From the NCBI RefSeq assembly GCF_041956535.1, contig NW_027192197.1, forward strand, positions 747,264 to 811,263: a DNA stretch of 64,000 nt, written 5' to 3'. Both the position numbers and the translations under genes were made by a program. The notes below the pieces were generated by a model. The model was given only the letters and a program-made list of their open reading frames with translations, was not told where the DNA came from and did not search any database. Below, piece by piece: positions 1-11,794 of the stretch (position 1 is the stretch's first letter; every line of letters starts with the position of its first letter). This DNA comes from Calcarisporiella thermophila CBS 279.70 (Eukaryota; Calcarisporiellomycota).

Positions 1-51
1 GACGCTACCTTATCTCTCTCATGTATCGTCTCTGTTTTGTTCTTTTAATAG

Positions 52-124
52 GTTCGCGCTTGAAGACGCTTCAGACCTCTTGCTCTCGGGAGTGCCGCCG
101 GCTGCCCCTCCCGGGATTGGTTGA
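52..124 (+). CDS. 3' end of a gene entering from the left (partial)
   Basis: A T-rich stretch ending in TTTTAATAG at 43-51 looks like the 3' end of an intron. It is followed by an open frame from 53 to a TGA at 122-124, ending in a small Ala/Pro/Gly-rich tail (SGVPPAAPPGIG). Too little is present to name a family. This could also be chance: only 24 codons are visible and the upstream exon lies outside the window. Confidence 0.25.
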
Positions 125-864
125 ACTCAATGCGAGCTCTCCTCATCGCACAGCGAATATTCGGTGGAACCTCATTTTACGCTTATTACTTAAATTTATT
201 AGGTGCTTAGCTTTGCAATCTTAACCGCTTCGCAGGTTACCGGGTGATAACGGGCGATTAGGTCCCAAGGCAGGCCGCCATGCATTGTGCGGAAGGCGAG
301 ACTGGAAGGGAGATGGCCCGGCTGGATGGGTACGAAAAGAAGCCGCAGAGCAGCTGAAAAAAAAAAAATAAAGCAAATAAGCGGCATGCGTTAGGTGGCA
401 AATGGCCCGTGGGAGATACGCCTCACATTAACAACGTGCCAGCCTGGCAGCAAGGGGGGAGGAAGGTGAACCGCCAAATGCAATATAGGGTATTTTTAGA
501 CATTAACATTTTGGATTATTAATTAGGTAACGCTGTTCCATCTCATAATTTATGACGGCCTCGGACCCTGTTTGAGGCTCTATATGGACATTCAGCATAA
601 TGTTAACACTTAACCACGCCCCAATGATACATCCCCAAACATTGCCGTGCTCTGATTGGTTCGCAGTGATGGTCTTTTCTCGAAAAATACGATTTTGGGC
701 TGAAATGAAGGATAAATGTGCCAATCCCATTGCTTTCGCCAAGGTGCGGTGCCGAGCCGACTTCTGCCCATATATATTATGCTGGACCCGAAATTCCCGA
801 ATTTTCGTTTGAGATAAAATAAAACTTAGAGAATTGGCCTTCTCCCCATTGACAACATTAAGAA
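125..864. other. Intergenic, upstream of bZIP gene
   Basis: No gene was found. It holds an A-run at 358-368 and a CCAAT-type element (TGATTGG, 654-660) upstream of the bZIP start. The overlapping antisense and sense frames at 503-886 and 600-812 resemble no family. Confidence 0.5.
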
Positions 865-1822
865 ATGGAGACAACAACAACCACACAAGCTAGCACATTG
901 CAGTTCTCATTCCCACTGACTGTAGACCCATTGCCCCCCATGCCGTTCCAGAAAGAGGCAAGGCACCGGCGACGTAGCGCCCCCGTGCGCTCCTCATTAG
1001 TCACCCATTCCATGGCAACCCCACCCTTTTTCTCCCCCAACACCCATGAGCCATTCAGCTTCTCCACATTAACAGGAGAAGAGCCATCCCTACTACCACT
1101 TCCTAGCAAGGCCTTGTCTGGTATGCCATTCCGCTCTAGCTTCTTCGACCCCCTATCACGGTATTAATTAGGTCATCATGCTCTCTGATTTTTTAGGCCC
1201 AAGACCCATTGCTCCGGCCCCAAGCCCCTCTTTGACCTCCGCTTCGATGCTGACCCCAACCCCGCTATACCCTTCAGTACCACCCCCACCTCCTATGTCG
1301 GCGAAGCGCGCAGCAGCGCTTACCCGACGTGCCGCACAAAATCGGGCTGCACAGCGGGCCTTTCGCCAGCGCAAAATCCAATACATCAAGGATCTCGAGG
1401 ATAAGGCCACCGAGCTGGAGAAACTACGCGAGTCGTACGAATTGCTCAAGCGGGAGAACGAGCAGCTCCACGCCGCCATCCAAAAATACGAGCAACAGCA
1501 ATACTATTCGAACCGAAGCGAGAGACATAGCCTCTCGCCTGCCTCCGAAACAGAGCGCTCCCAAAGCTCCTCGTCCCCCTCATCAATAGGCCTCCTGCTT
1601 GGACTGGATAATCCGCAGGTGCTGAAGGATTTGGGATGGGGGAACGATGGGGCCTTGATCTCGAGCGAGCCGCTACAAAAGCACGCGCTGCACCAGCCCT
1701 CCATACTGCAGCAGCTGAATTTGCCCGACCCCGAGTCGGCCAATTCTGACAGCTCAGTGCAGGCGGAGCTGCGGTTTGGAGACTTGAGCATGGAGGATGA
1801 AAAAAAGCTCTGGAGAATATAA
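865..1822 (+). CDS. bZIP transcription factor, AP-1/Yap-like (2 exons)
   Basis: Predicted nuclear DNA-binding activator or repressor of the fungal AP-1 (Pap1/Yap) type. Exons are 865-1120 and 1197-1822; the 76-nt intron (GTATGC ... TATTAAT ... TTTTTTAG) removes an in-frame stop at 1165-1167 and restores one frame of 293 codons. The basic region carries NRAAQRAFRQRK at about residues 134-145, the diagnostic fungal AP-1 signature, followed by a leucine zipper at about 150-185. The rest is low-complexity Pro/Ser/Thr. The cysteine-rich C-terminal redox domain of Yap1/Pap1 is not visible, so an oxidative-stress role is not supported; other Yap-type roles (metal, osmotic, amino-acid stress) are equally possible. 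The ATG at 1178 is the alternative start if the intron is not used, but it would drop the first 85 residues. Confidence 0.85.
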
Positions 1823-2292
1823 ACCAGATTCTCGCGATGATTCCCCTTGCAATAACTTTTCTTTTGGGAGCATGAGGCTTCTCCCGTTGTGTAAATACTT
1901 TTCATTCTTTTGCATTTTTTTTTTACATCTACATTCAAAATTAAGCCTCCGTCTATTTTCTCGTGATGAGAAGATACAAAAAAGTATACAGTCTGTTAAT
2001 ATGTTAATGCCGGTTGTCTCTTTTGAGCACTTCTTTTTGGTTTGTTGTACTAAGGCCAGAAAGCCAAAGATTGCGTTTAGCATATAAAGTTCGTGTGATT
2101 TTCATCCCCGATGATTGGCCAATGAGGCAAGAGATAGGAATCATGATGCAAAGCGCGGGCTGGGCCCCTCATTTCTTCTTGGAGATTTCGGCCAAGGATT
2201 GACGGGCAATCTGTGGAACGCATTTTGGGAATCCTATGTCTCCTCCCTCTCCTCCGCTCTTGCCGTGCTTTTTAGAGAGAAGCTGCTATTGA
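1823..2292. other. Intergenic between bZIP and glycosyltransferase genes
   Basis: T-rich 3' region of the bZIP gene followed by the promoter of the glycosyltransferase. A CCAAT box in reverse (ATTGGCCAAT) lies at 2114-2123. No gene seen. Confidence 0.5.
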
Positions 2293-3719
2293 ATGAGAAG
2301 GAGCATGGCGGTCAATCTTCCTTTGAAACCCAACGTTATTGTTGCGCTTTTCGTGTTCTACACGCTGATAATATACTTCTGCTTCCGAATGGACACGGCG
2401 CCCAAATGCGCCTGCGACAGCGAGCGAATCATTCTGGAGTTGGAGCAGCGACTTCGTGAACAGCACCGCGACCTACCCGCTCCCACTTCTCCCCCAGCTC
2501 CACAGGATTATTGCACAGACACGGATCGCAATGCGGATCCCAATCACTCGAAGAATCATCTCGAGTTCTGGCGTCATTTGTCATCCCCTCTGGTCGAGGA
2601 ACAACGTGAGCAATGGCAGAGATTTGCCCAGAGCGTCTCCCCGTATCCCGAAGAGAGGTTTGGCGGCAGCGGTGTCGTGTTCACGGCAGGCAACAAGGAC
2701 ACGCTCGAGTTGACGTTGGTGAGTGTGCACATGCTCAGAAAACTGGGTTGCCATCTGCCAGTGGAGATATGGCACTTGACTGACGAGAAGCCGCCCGCCG
2801 ACATCTCGCTTCCCGCCAATGTGCAGTTGCGCGACCTAGGGAGCCCAGAGAATGTCCATCCTGCGGTGCGTCGTCACGACGCTGATAAGAACTTCCAGAT
2901 CAAAGCCGCCGCCATCATCAACAGCCGATTCGAGGATGTCCTCTATCTCGACTCCGACAACCTTCCGGTCCGAGATCCAACCCCCTTGTTTGCGAGCGAG
3001 GGCTACAAGAAGACGGGGGCGGTGTTCTGGCCGGATTATTGGAAGACCCACAAAGAAAATGCGATCTGGCGGGTGTTGGGGGTGAGGTGCTTAGACGAGT
3101 GGGAGCAAGAGTCTGGCCAGATCGTGGTGAACAAGCGGAGAGGGTGGAAACCACTGCAGCTGGCCTGGTATTTCCAGAATGAATACGAGTTCTATTTCCA
3201 GGTAGGCATTGGATTCCTGGTGAAGTCTGAGTTTAGCAAGCATGGAAATGTCCATCGATTTCTTTAACCCATGCCTATAAAAAAAATGCTTAGCTATTGA
3301 ATGGGGACAAGGACACCTTCCGATTTGCATGGAAGGCACTCGAACAACCCTACCACATGATGCCTCATTTTGTTGCGGCCGCCGGAGTCAAGGTTGGCGA
3401 TCGCTGGTGCGGTCACTCTATGCTGCAGCACGGCGATGACGGGAAGCCCCTTTTTATCCATGCAAACCTTATGAAGATCACCGACCGTCGTGTGCTCGGC
3501 GATCACCCATGGCAAGGGGTCAAGCGGTATCTAACGTCGAGGAGAAATACTCGGCTGCGGCCTGAGTTCTGGATCTCTTACGATGGTCGCGCCTGCATGG
3601 ATTTCATGGGAGGCGAGGGGGAGCCTGAAACCACCGTCGATGATTTTGAGCAAGTCCTTCCTGGGTTCCGAGATTTGTATTTTCAGGTTGGAGGAAAAGG
3701 AGGCGAAGAGCGTGGATAA
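2293..3719 (+). CDS. GT71-like mannosyltransferase, type II Golgi protein (2 exons)
   Basis: Likely transfers mannose to N- or O-linked glycans in the Golgi lumen (MNN1/MNN2-type, Mannosyltransferase-putative family). Exons are 2293-3201 and 3294-3719, joined in phase 0 for 444 aa. A single hydrophobic signal anchor occupies residues about 14-31, then a short stem with a Glu/Arg-rich helix. The catalytic domain has the expected order: a block with HMLRKLGCHLPVEIWH, a QIKAAAIINSRF helix, then the metal-binding LYLDSDN (DxD, near residue 218), then a FWPDYW motif, which is typical of the family. The downstream exon completes the C-terminal half (HSMLQHGDDGKPLFIHANLMK region). GT71 assignment rests on these motifs; acceptor and linkage (alpha-1,2 or alpha-1,3) cannot be told. 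Confidence 0.85.
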
Positions 3720-4421
3720 ACCACTGTAGGGCCGGCACCGCTCTCCCCATCCCACCTCCTTCCTGGTCCTCTTCTATAGAACTATTTCATATATATATAT
3801 ATACGCAAAGTTGCATAAACCCTGAGCTACCTATTTTTTCCTTTATCTTGTAAAATTGCTAGCGATTTGCTTTTGTTTCGTTTTCTCCAGCTTTCCTGTT
3901 CCTTTATCGAGACATTTTAATAAGAGCCCGAATGGCTTCTGGAATGGCACCCTAATCCTGTATGGTACAAGATTCGAGGCATGAAATTTCAATAGAAACA
4001 TTCATCTGTATATTTTATTTCCAATCAAAATGTATCCAGTACGGCTAGGGACATCATTTTCTCCGCCTTTCATCCTTCCCTTTCATTTCATTTCATCCCA
4101 TTTTGTGTCTTTGACTTGCTAGCAAAAATCAAGGTAATTCTTATCAAATATCAGTCGGGTATTCAATGGTGCGTGTGCGTTTCGACCCCGGATTTGAAAG
4201 GACCAACCCAGGATTCCGCGAGTAGGTCCTCAATATATGAGCTGATCGTGTTTATCCGTTATCATCCCCTAGCAGAATGGACTATGACTCTTGTACAAAA
4301 AAAAAGGACATGCATAGCTCTTTTATTTATCTTCATATTGCAGTACATTTTTTCAATTTTTTCCGTATTGAATGCATATTCAGCATTGATCTCTCCCCCG
4401 ATAGAGCGTGAACGACATGGT
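3720..4421. other. Convergent 3' intergenic region
   Basis: Lies between the 3' ends of the glycosyltransferase and the minus-strand C2 gene. Contains a TA dinucleotide run near 3789-3803 and T-rich stretches; no gene supported. Confidence 0.5.
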
Positions 4422-5658
4422 TTATTGAGGTTGCCACAGCGAATGGGCGACGCCTAATCAGAAAGAAGAAGTAAAAGGAAAGTTCAATGCGGCTCAATAT
4501 CAGTACACAGCCGAAGTTAACTTACCAGGTGCCCAGGTCGGATTGGATGTATGGCCCTGGAGACATAGGTAAGTGCGGCCATGATACACGACACGATCAC
4601 CAGGAGCATAGCTAGATGCGCCGGGAGATTAGGAAAGCTATGGATAATGTAAAGGGCACAAAGACTCACGTTCCAACGGGATCCCATTCGCGACCAGAAG
4701 CGCCATGGCCCGCCGGTTGCGCTTGATATTGACCGCCACCCTCCGTCACAAAGGCAGGTTCCTCCTTTTCAACAACAAAAGCAGGCCCTCCTCCCCCTTG
4801 TTGCTGCTGGAACTGCGCTTTGTTCTGCTCCCACTGTCGTCTCTCTTCTTCCAGTTTCCGCTTCTCCTCCTCGAACCTTTGACGTTCCTGCTCAACCAGC
4901 TGCTGCTGTTCCTGTTGCTGTTGGGCCGCCTGCTCCTCCTGGCGCTTGATCTCCTCCTCCTTCTTATTATGGTCGGTGATCAGTTTTCCTGCGAGTAGAC
5001 CTCCTCCAATGGCAAGCGCCGCACCCAACCCGCCAATGCCAGCTTGGGCAGCATGCCGCTGGTTCTCCCAATTTTTCATGCGCTTTTGATGCTCCGGATT
5101 GATGACCGAGTAACCTCGTCCGGGCTCTCCGCCCACTTGCTGGGCTTGTCCCCCGGGGATCAAGACGAGATTGACCTCTCCGGTCGTTTCGCCCTTGACG
5201 CCGAATATTTCGAACCATGCATTCAATGCTCCGCCTTGGACCTGGTTCAAGGGAATGGCGGCAAAACCAATCAGCTCGTCCATCCCGACTTTTTCGTCAT
5301 ATAGCTCGACGAAGAGTTCCTGGCTACCGAAGGGCTGGAAGTTGAAGGCTTGCCCGAACTATAGCCCACGGATATCCATTGATATCTTATCAGACTCCAA
5401 TATTTTAGGGGGAACAGCAAATCGAGTAGAAATAGTACCTGAGGATTTTGGCCGCCGTTTTTGGCGGTAAATGTGTGAGCGACCTCTTTGCCCTGCAAGT
5501 CGAAGCCGAGAATAACATAGGGATCCATCTGAGAGGGGCGCGGAAATGAGTCAATGTAGGAAGAATGATGGGAAGGCCCTTCTCACCTTTCCAATCATAC
5601 TCTGGTTCTTCAGGTTGCGCGCAGCATTCACTCGCACTTCAAGGAGTCCGGAGGCCAT
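4422..5658 (-). CDS. C2-domain, glycine-zipper, coiled-coil and chitin-binding-like protein, copy 1 (5 exons)
   Basis: Exons on the minus strand are 5658-5587, 5528-5439, 5358-4670, 4611-4526 and 4453-4422, giving 322 aa. Residues 1-125 form a C2 domain (MASGLLEVRVNAARNL start; DPYVILGF strand; NPQ strand; DELIGFA strand), a fold that binds Ca2+ and phospholipid. Residues about 161-181 are a glycine-zipper-like hydrophobic stretch (GLGAALAIGGGLLAGKLI), followed by a Gln/Glu-rich coiled coil to about 250. The C-terminal 40 residues (GDRVVYHGRTYLCLQGHTS then NPTW) match the small carbohydrate-binding module 5/12 pattern of chitin-active enzymes. There is no N-terminal signal peptide, so how the last module would meet chitin is unclear; it may bind something else or be exposed by unconventional secretion. 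A paralogue lies at 30916-32297 on the other strand. Confidence 0.85.
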
Positions 5659-6481
5659 GGTGGGTGATTAATTCAGAGAGGAAGAATTATGAAGGAAGAA
5701 AAAAGAGCAAAGTTCTCGTGAGAAAGAAGAGAGACTAAAAAAGAAAAATTGCGACTTGCAGGAGCTTTATTAAATCCCCCCTCGGCGCCTGCGATTTTAT
5801 CTCCCGCATCGCGCGCTGCTTTTTTCAAATGCAAGTAGATGGGAAAATAGGACAAGCCGAAGTAGCACTCCATTTGCCACCGCTCTCAGGCACCCATCGC
5901 ATTATGAATCCCGGTGGAACTCTGCCTGCTGCTTTGAAATTGACTGGCTGCTCGATCGGACTCCGTGACTACGTAATGCGAGCGCCAATGTCTTCTTTTC
6001 AATGACGACTTGGCACACCAGAGCCAGCCTATATTTAGCCTCCTCGTGCATACTCGAGTTGGGGCCCTGACGCGTCTTTCTTCGCACTCACCCTTCTAGA
6101 AGTTTCCTGCGTTGCTGGCTTGGCAGCCACAGAGACCATCCAGCTCTCCATCTCTAGAGAAGGATGCCCAGTTAGGAGAAATGGACACGGTGTAGCAAAC
6201 GCTTGGTCTCGTTGGAGCAGTTGTCTTCCATATGATTTCAGATACATAGGCTTATGTTCAATCTTGTGGTTTGGGGCAGTTCTTTTATTTATTATTTCGC
6301 TGAGGCCCGCTCAGCTATATTTGTTTTACAATTTCACGTCGTCAAGTATAACTGAGATTGTTTGTACTTTATCTGAGTACATTCTAATGTTCTCTGAAAT
6401 AAATGAGGCTACTTAGAACACTGACTTCATTTCAAAAAATAAGGTAATAGCTATGAACTTAGGGTGTGAGGAGAAATGCCG
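5659..6481. other. Intergenic, promoter of C2 copy 1
   Basis: Upstream region of the minus-strand C2 gene and 3' side of the minus-strand secreted-protein gene. No further coding exon recognised. Confidence 0.45.
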
Positions 6482-6932
6482 CTACGCCCATTCAAGTTTT
6501 CCGCGAAAACGGGTAACACACGTGGGGCTTACAGCCGGCGAAATCTTCGCATCGAATGTGAACACCGTTCCTCCATCCACATTTAAGCCTAGAATGTACT
6601 TTTGCCCAAATGCATTTTTTCTCGAGATGGTGCGCCACGGGTAAGGGGGTCCATCGTCGTCAGGACGGAGACGCACGAACAATTTTTTGGCGCATTCAGG
6701 GAACCTGTTCAACCAAATTAACGTTAGCCTGCCGGAAAGATAATTACTTGGAGGCATTTGGCGCTCACTGATCAAGTTGGAGCAATATATCGTGGTGCTT
6801 TGTAGTAATGCGCTTTTTGCCATAATAGGTGATCGTCCCATCTCGGTTCACCAGAGCGCTAATATCCTCTTGAAACGATGCCACCTTGCCGATGAGCAGC
6901 AAGAGAAAGAACACGGTGTTGCGCATATACAT
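6482..6932 (-). CDS. Small secreted protein (2 exons), no known family
   Basis: Rebuilt from two exons, 6932-6769 and 6704-6482, around a 64-nt intron (GTGAGC ... AACAG). The joined frame encodes 128 aa. The N-terminus is a clear signal peptide (RNTVFFLLLLIGKVAS core), so the product should be secreted. The mature part of about 108 residues is charged, has two cysteines (in FPEC and SPTC) and a DGTITYYGKKR stretch; no domain is recognised. A second start six bases inside (residue 3) is possible. Without the splice the upstream exon ends at TGA immediately after the donor, which favours the spliced model. It is a reasonable candidate effector or cell-wall protein; that role is inference. Confidence 0.65.
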
Positions 6933-8595
6933 GCTCAAATAGTCTGAAAGAGAGCCGCAGAGCGGGTGTGCGGATAACCTGCACGTCGTATATCAGTGCG
7001 ACAACTCTCTTTGTAGAGTGGGGGTGTGCTTATATCATGATTTTCTATTTAGTGAGAAGCATGTTGCAAAAAATTGAAAATAAACTCGGGAATTGGATAA
7101 GCAACAATTTGCCATCCCATCTTTTCAAATCCTTTTCCAGTTGTGTATGATTTGATTCCCCTGAAAATAAGAACTCTTATCGAAATGCTCCGCTTCCTCC
7201 ATCAACTGTGAGAAGCGGTTGCCTATTTGAATCACCAAATTCCAGGGATGAGCTGAAGAGTATAAACGACATCATGGGCTCTTGAATATCATTTCGATAA
7301 TTTTTTGGCTCTGTAGCTGAAATAGCCTATCCTACGATTGGAGTTGCATTGAAATGCTAGAGCCGATCGCACCAAATCTAGGATGATTTAGTTGGTTAAG
7401 CCTCTGGTCAGATGAATTTCAACCCTGTTCTGAATGTCGTCGCGTCACCCATCTTAGATTTGATATTCATTTCTATTAATATCTCTGTATTCACGATTCG
7501 CCAAAGGTATGTATTACGGACATCGCTTTTGCACAAGCCTTCGAAATCACCCCACTTTTTAATACAATTTCAATTTGGTCACCTTCGGAAAGTGCGGGAG
7601 GGAGAGAGTGGGTGCTAAGCGCCATCCATCCTGGAGGAAATGGCAGCTTGAAATCTATCTATATTGTTTCTATTTCGGCCAGGAAGATTTCAGAATAGAT
7701 CGGGTTCGGCTTCAATTCGGATCGGCATTAGTGGGCAAGGCATCCTCTTTTGCTGAACCCCACAAGTATCTCCAAGCTATTCCCACTTGGAAGCAGATAA
7801 GTCCGTTTTTCGTCCCATGCGGTTAGGGCGAGGCACTACAGGTTTTCCCCCAGGCTAATTTTGGCTTTAAGGCGACAAAAGAGTTTGAATTCAAAACTAT
7901 CACGTTGTCTTATCTCAATGTCATATAGAAACGAAGGTAAGCAGTTCATATGCTTCAGTTCTAAAATTATAAACACTCCTACTAAGCATTGGCCTACAAG
8001 ACAGCATCCGATTTGGTCGATTGAATATCGGGAGTTTTTAGAGTGCGCCCTTAATTGTGACTCACAACACCCATTTCCTGAGAGTCCCGTTGAGAGACAC
8101 TATACCAAGGGAATCAGGGCAGGGCGATGGGGGTTGGCCGAGCTAGCATGTAGAAAGGCGAGGGAAATGGTCGGTGACGTGCATACGATATCGGTAGGAG
8201 CGTAGATAGGGGATAGAGCGCTTATGGTAACCTCCGATGATGCAAAGGGGCTGGTTTGAATTCAAAATTCGACAGTCAGTTACCGTTGAGGTTAGCATCT
8301 TCCCTTGGTGGCTTTGCAACCCAGAGTAATTCGGAGTTGAAACTGCCAGAAGTCTTAAAAATAGGTCATTCTCTTCGAAAGGAACAAACAAAATAAGACA
8401 GGCCAGCACATCGCTAGCTGCGATTTTTTTTTATTCTACTATTATATTTTAGCCTTCTGGTTGTCCATCCCAACTGCATCTCTCCACTTCTTGCACCTCC
8501 CTTTTTGCTCTATTTACTCTTTTCCCCTCATAATAACATCCATCATCAAAATAATCAACTGGAGTTTGCCATCAGTGTCTTAGTGTCCATACATT
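6933..8595. other. 1.6-kb intergenic region upstream of kexin 1
   Basis: AT-rich, with only short open frames lacking recognisable motifs (for example 7861-8205 plus and 8143-8409 minus). The last 150 bases are pyrimidine-rich (TCTCCACTTC, TCTTTTCCCC), as is common just upstream of fungal starts. Confidence 0.45.
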
Positions 8596-11388
8596 ATGAG
8601 ATCTATAGGCTTAGTTAGTCTGGCCCTTATAGCTCTGCTTTGCGGGTCATCATCGGCCGCTTCTTCAACTCCTCATAAACTTGACCATAAAAATCGACAT
8701 TACTACTCTGTTGAGATCACAGAAGACACACATCCCACTATCATTGCACGCAGACTTGGGGCAGTATGGGAGGGTCCAATCGGAGAACTGACCCGACATC
8801 ATTTATTCAGCATACCTAAACGAGACTCGGAGAGACATTTGTTGGCTAGACGTGATGCGACAGAAGGCATCTTGTCGATGAGCAAGCAAGTGCCTCGTCT
8901 CCGCCACAAACGTGGGCCTATTCCAAATCTAGACGTCAATGACAAGGAATGTGTACAGCTGGAGAAGCGAGCACCTGAGCAGGTCTTGACTAGCTCCAAA
9001 ATAGCCAAACAGCTTAAGATTTTGGACCCCGGATTCTTCCAGCAATGGCATCTGGTTTGTACCACATCCCCACCGGATTCTCATCCCATCGGATAATTTA
9101 TTCTTTCTGTGCTTTTTCTTTTTCTTAGTACAATGAACATGAACCCGGAAATGATATTAATGTTACTGGGGTTTGGAGACAGGGTAAGTAGTGTTTGCCG
9201 CTGCTAAATTCCATTGAGGTTATTTATTGATTGAGTACCCTTTAGGAAACTACGGTGAAAACGTTGTGGTTGCCATCGTGGATGATGGACTGGACATGGA
9301 GAGCGATGATTTGAAGGAAAACTTTGTAAGCCACCTTCACTCCTATTTATACTTGATTCGACAAAATCTGATTTACATTTCTTTCGCTTTTTCTAAGTTT
9401 GCGCCTGGCTCATATGATTTTAACGACCATACTGACCTCCCTAAACCCCGTCTTCCTGACGACTACCATGGTACTCGCTGCGCTGGTGAAATCGCCGCCC
9501 AGAAAAATATTGTGTGCGGAATTGGGATTGCTCCCAGTGCAAAGGTTGCTGGTAATTAATGGCAATTTCAGATGGATTCACCCTTTCGCCAAGATCTTCA
9601 TGAAAACATATGCTTTGACTTAAACGAATAGGCATCCGTATTTTGTCAGCAAAAATTACGGACGCTGACGAAGCGGCCGCCCTCAACTACGGCTATCAAT
9701 ACAACCACATTTACTCGTGCAGTTGGGGCCCACCGGACAACGGTAAGGCAGTGGAAGCCCCCGAAGGGGTGGTCCATCAAGCACTTGTAAATGGAGTAGA
9801 GAAGGGACGCGGCGGCAAAGGTTCGATCTTCGTGTTCGCATCCGGCAACGGTGGAATCTATGACGACAACTGCAATTTCGATGGATATACCAATAGTCGA
9901 TACACTATCACCATCGGTGCCATCGATCACATGAATAACTACCCGGCCTATTCGGAGAAATGCTCTGCGATGTTGGCGGTCACTTACAGCAGTGGAAGCG
10001 GCAACTACATTGTACCTATCCCATCGGTTTATGAGTTTTATTTCAAGATTCGGCAAACTAACTTGGCCCTGTTTTATCAATAGTTCACCACGGATGTTGG
10101 GAAAAACACATGTGCCCAGCGCCACGGCGGTACATCGGCTGCGGCTCCTTTGGCAGCTGGTATTTTTGCCCTTGTCCTCTCGGTTCGCCCCGATCTTACC
10201 TGGCGTGACATGCAGCATCTCGTGGTGCAGACGGCAGAGCCGATCTCCCTTGACGAGGAGGACTGGGAGAAGACGGCATCTGGCCGTATGTTTAACCACA
10301 AGTTTGGGTATGGCCGGCTCGACACCTATCGCATCGTTGAAGCAGCCAAGACGTTCAAGAGCGTTGGCCCTGCTACCGTCATTAAGCTGCCCGTGATCAA
10401 GGTGGACATGACCATTCCCCAGAATGATGTTGGGATGACCTCGTCAGCCATTGTTTTGCTGGATAATGTGAAGTCGGCGAAACTTGGACGACTGGAACAC
10501 GTCACCGTCACCATCAATATGGAGCACGAGTATCGTGGCGATGTGGAGATCTTCCTCGTCAGCCCTGCGGGTGTCACGTCCGAGTTGGCGGCGCACCGCC
10601 GGTTCGATGACAGCACGGAGGGGTTGAAGAATTGGACCTTTATGACCGTGAAGCACTGGGATGAGAATCCCATTGGTAGCTGGACGTTGAAGGTGGTGGA
10701 CCAATTCAACCCCGACAAGGGCGGCAAGTTGTTGGACTGGCAAATCTCGTTCCACGGAGAACGCAATGAAAAAGCGGGAGAGGGTGTGGACTCGGGGGGT
10801 CCCAAGATCCCCGTGCCGAGCGTCCACTCCCCGGCGGCGACCAAAGGCAAACCCGCAGCAGCTAAACCCGCCCCCCCTCCCACCCCCAAGCCCCCAACCA
10901 CAACCTTCTCTGCCCCAGCTCCCAAAGAAACTACACCATCCACATCATCATCACCGTCGTCCATCGTGGAGCCCTCCAGCCCCAATGCCCAACCCACTAG
11001 CGCCAATCCAGCGGTGGAGGAAGGAAATGAACCCGTTACGCCTCAGGATGGGGCCATCTTTGACATTCGCACTATCATGTATATTGTTGCAGGCGCCCTC
11101 ATCACCGGGGTTCTTGCTGCTTTCGCCTATTTCGGGCGCAAATGGTGGAGCGACCGGAAGCAGAGGGATAACTATGAATTCTCAGTGCTCAACGGAAGTG
11201 AAGATGATGAGTCCCGTCAGCCACTGAGAGATGTCAAGGAAGAAGAGAACCAAGAGCTGTATGATGCGTTCGGAGAGAGCGATGAGGAGATGGAGGATGA
11301 AGAGGAGGTGTGGAGGAGGAGATTGAAGAAAAGAAGAACGACTTGTGATAACGTACATATTGGTATATACATTTTATTCCTTCCTTGA
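8596..11388 (+). CDS. KEX2: Kexin-type proprotein convertase 1 (6 exons)
   Basis: Calcium-dependent subtilisin-family endoprotease that cleaves after dibasic sites in the late Golgi. Exons are 8596-9054, 9129-9183, 9246-9325, 9398-9551, 9632-10011 and 10084-11388, in consistent phase, for 810 aa. A signal peptide (residues 1-20) precedes a prodomain with several KR sites. The catalytic domain has Asp184 (AIVDDGLD), His222 (YHGTRCAGEIAA) and Ser394 (HGGTSAAAP), plus the oxyanion region FASGNGG and the substrate-pocket block SCSWGPPDN. A P domain follows (HVTVTINMEHEYRGD ... GSWTLKVVD). After a Pro/Thr/Ser-rich stalk there is one membrane span (MYIVAGALITGVLAAFAYF) and an acidic cytosolic tail, the usual layout of Kex2. 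All catalytic residues are intact. The last about 20 codons after the acidic tail are basic and may be replaced by an unseen splice. Confidence 0.95.
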
Positions 11389-11794
11389 AATAGATTTTGT
11401 GCTTTGCTTTACAGGATATTGGATTTCTCATTTTACAAAAGCTTCCCCCCCTTATTTATCACCTTTCTCCCCCTTTTTTTTATTCCTTTTTTTTTCACAC
11501 CTATATTAGGTGTGTTTCTTCTATAGGTTTTTTTTTCTTTTATTCTTTGTCTGCTTGAATTCTGTTAAAACCCTATGGTATCCTCTTGGATATGAATGTC
11601 TATTCTCGATTTTCGCTCCTTTTATTCTTGTTTCCCTACTTTTTCTTTCTTTTTTTTTATATATTTAATAGTATTCATATTCCCATTTTTCTTTGAAATA
11701 CATTAATATTCAGGATATGAAAGCAAACAGATATAAAGGTTAAAAAAGGAAAGGAAAGACAAAAGTTCTACTCAAACAAGAGAATAAAATAAGC
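11389..11794. other. Convergent 3' region between the two kexin genes
   Basis: Very T-rich (several TTTTTTTT runs) 405-bp spacer holding the 3' UTRs and polyadenylation signals of both kexins, including GAATAAAAT at 11782 on the plus strand. No gene. Confidence 0.6.

Noticed and set aside
1178-1822. bZIP gene starting at ATG 1178 as a single exon
   Set aside because: A well-formed intron (1121-1196) joins the upstream frame in phase; the ATG lies inside that intron.
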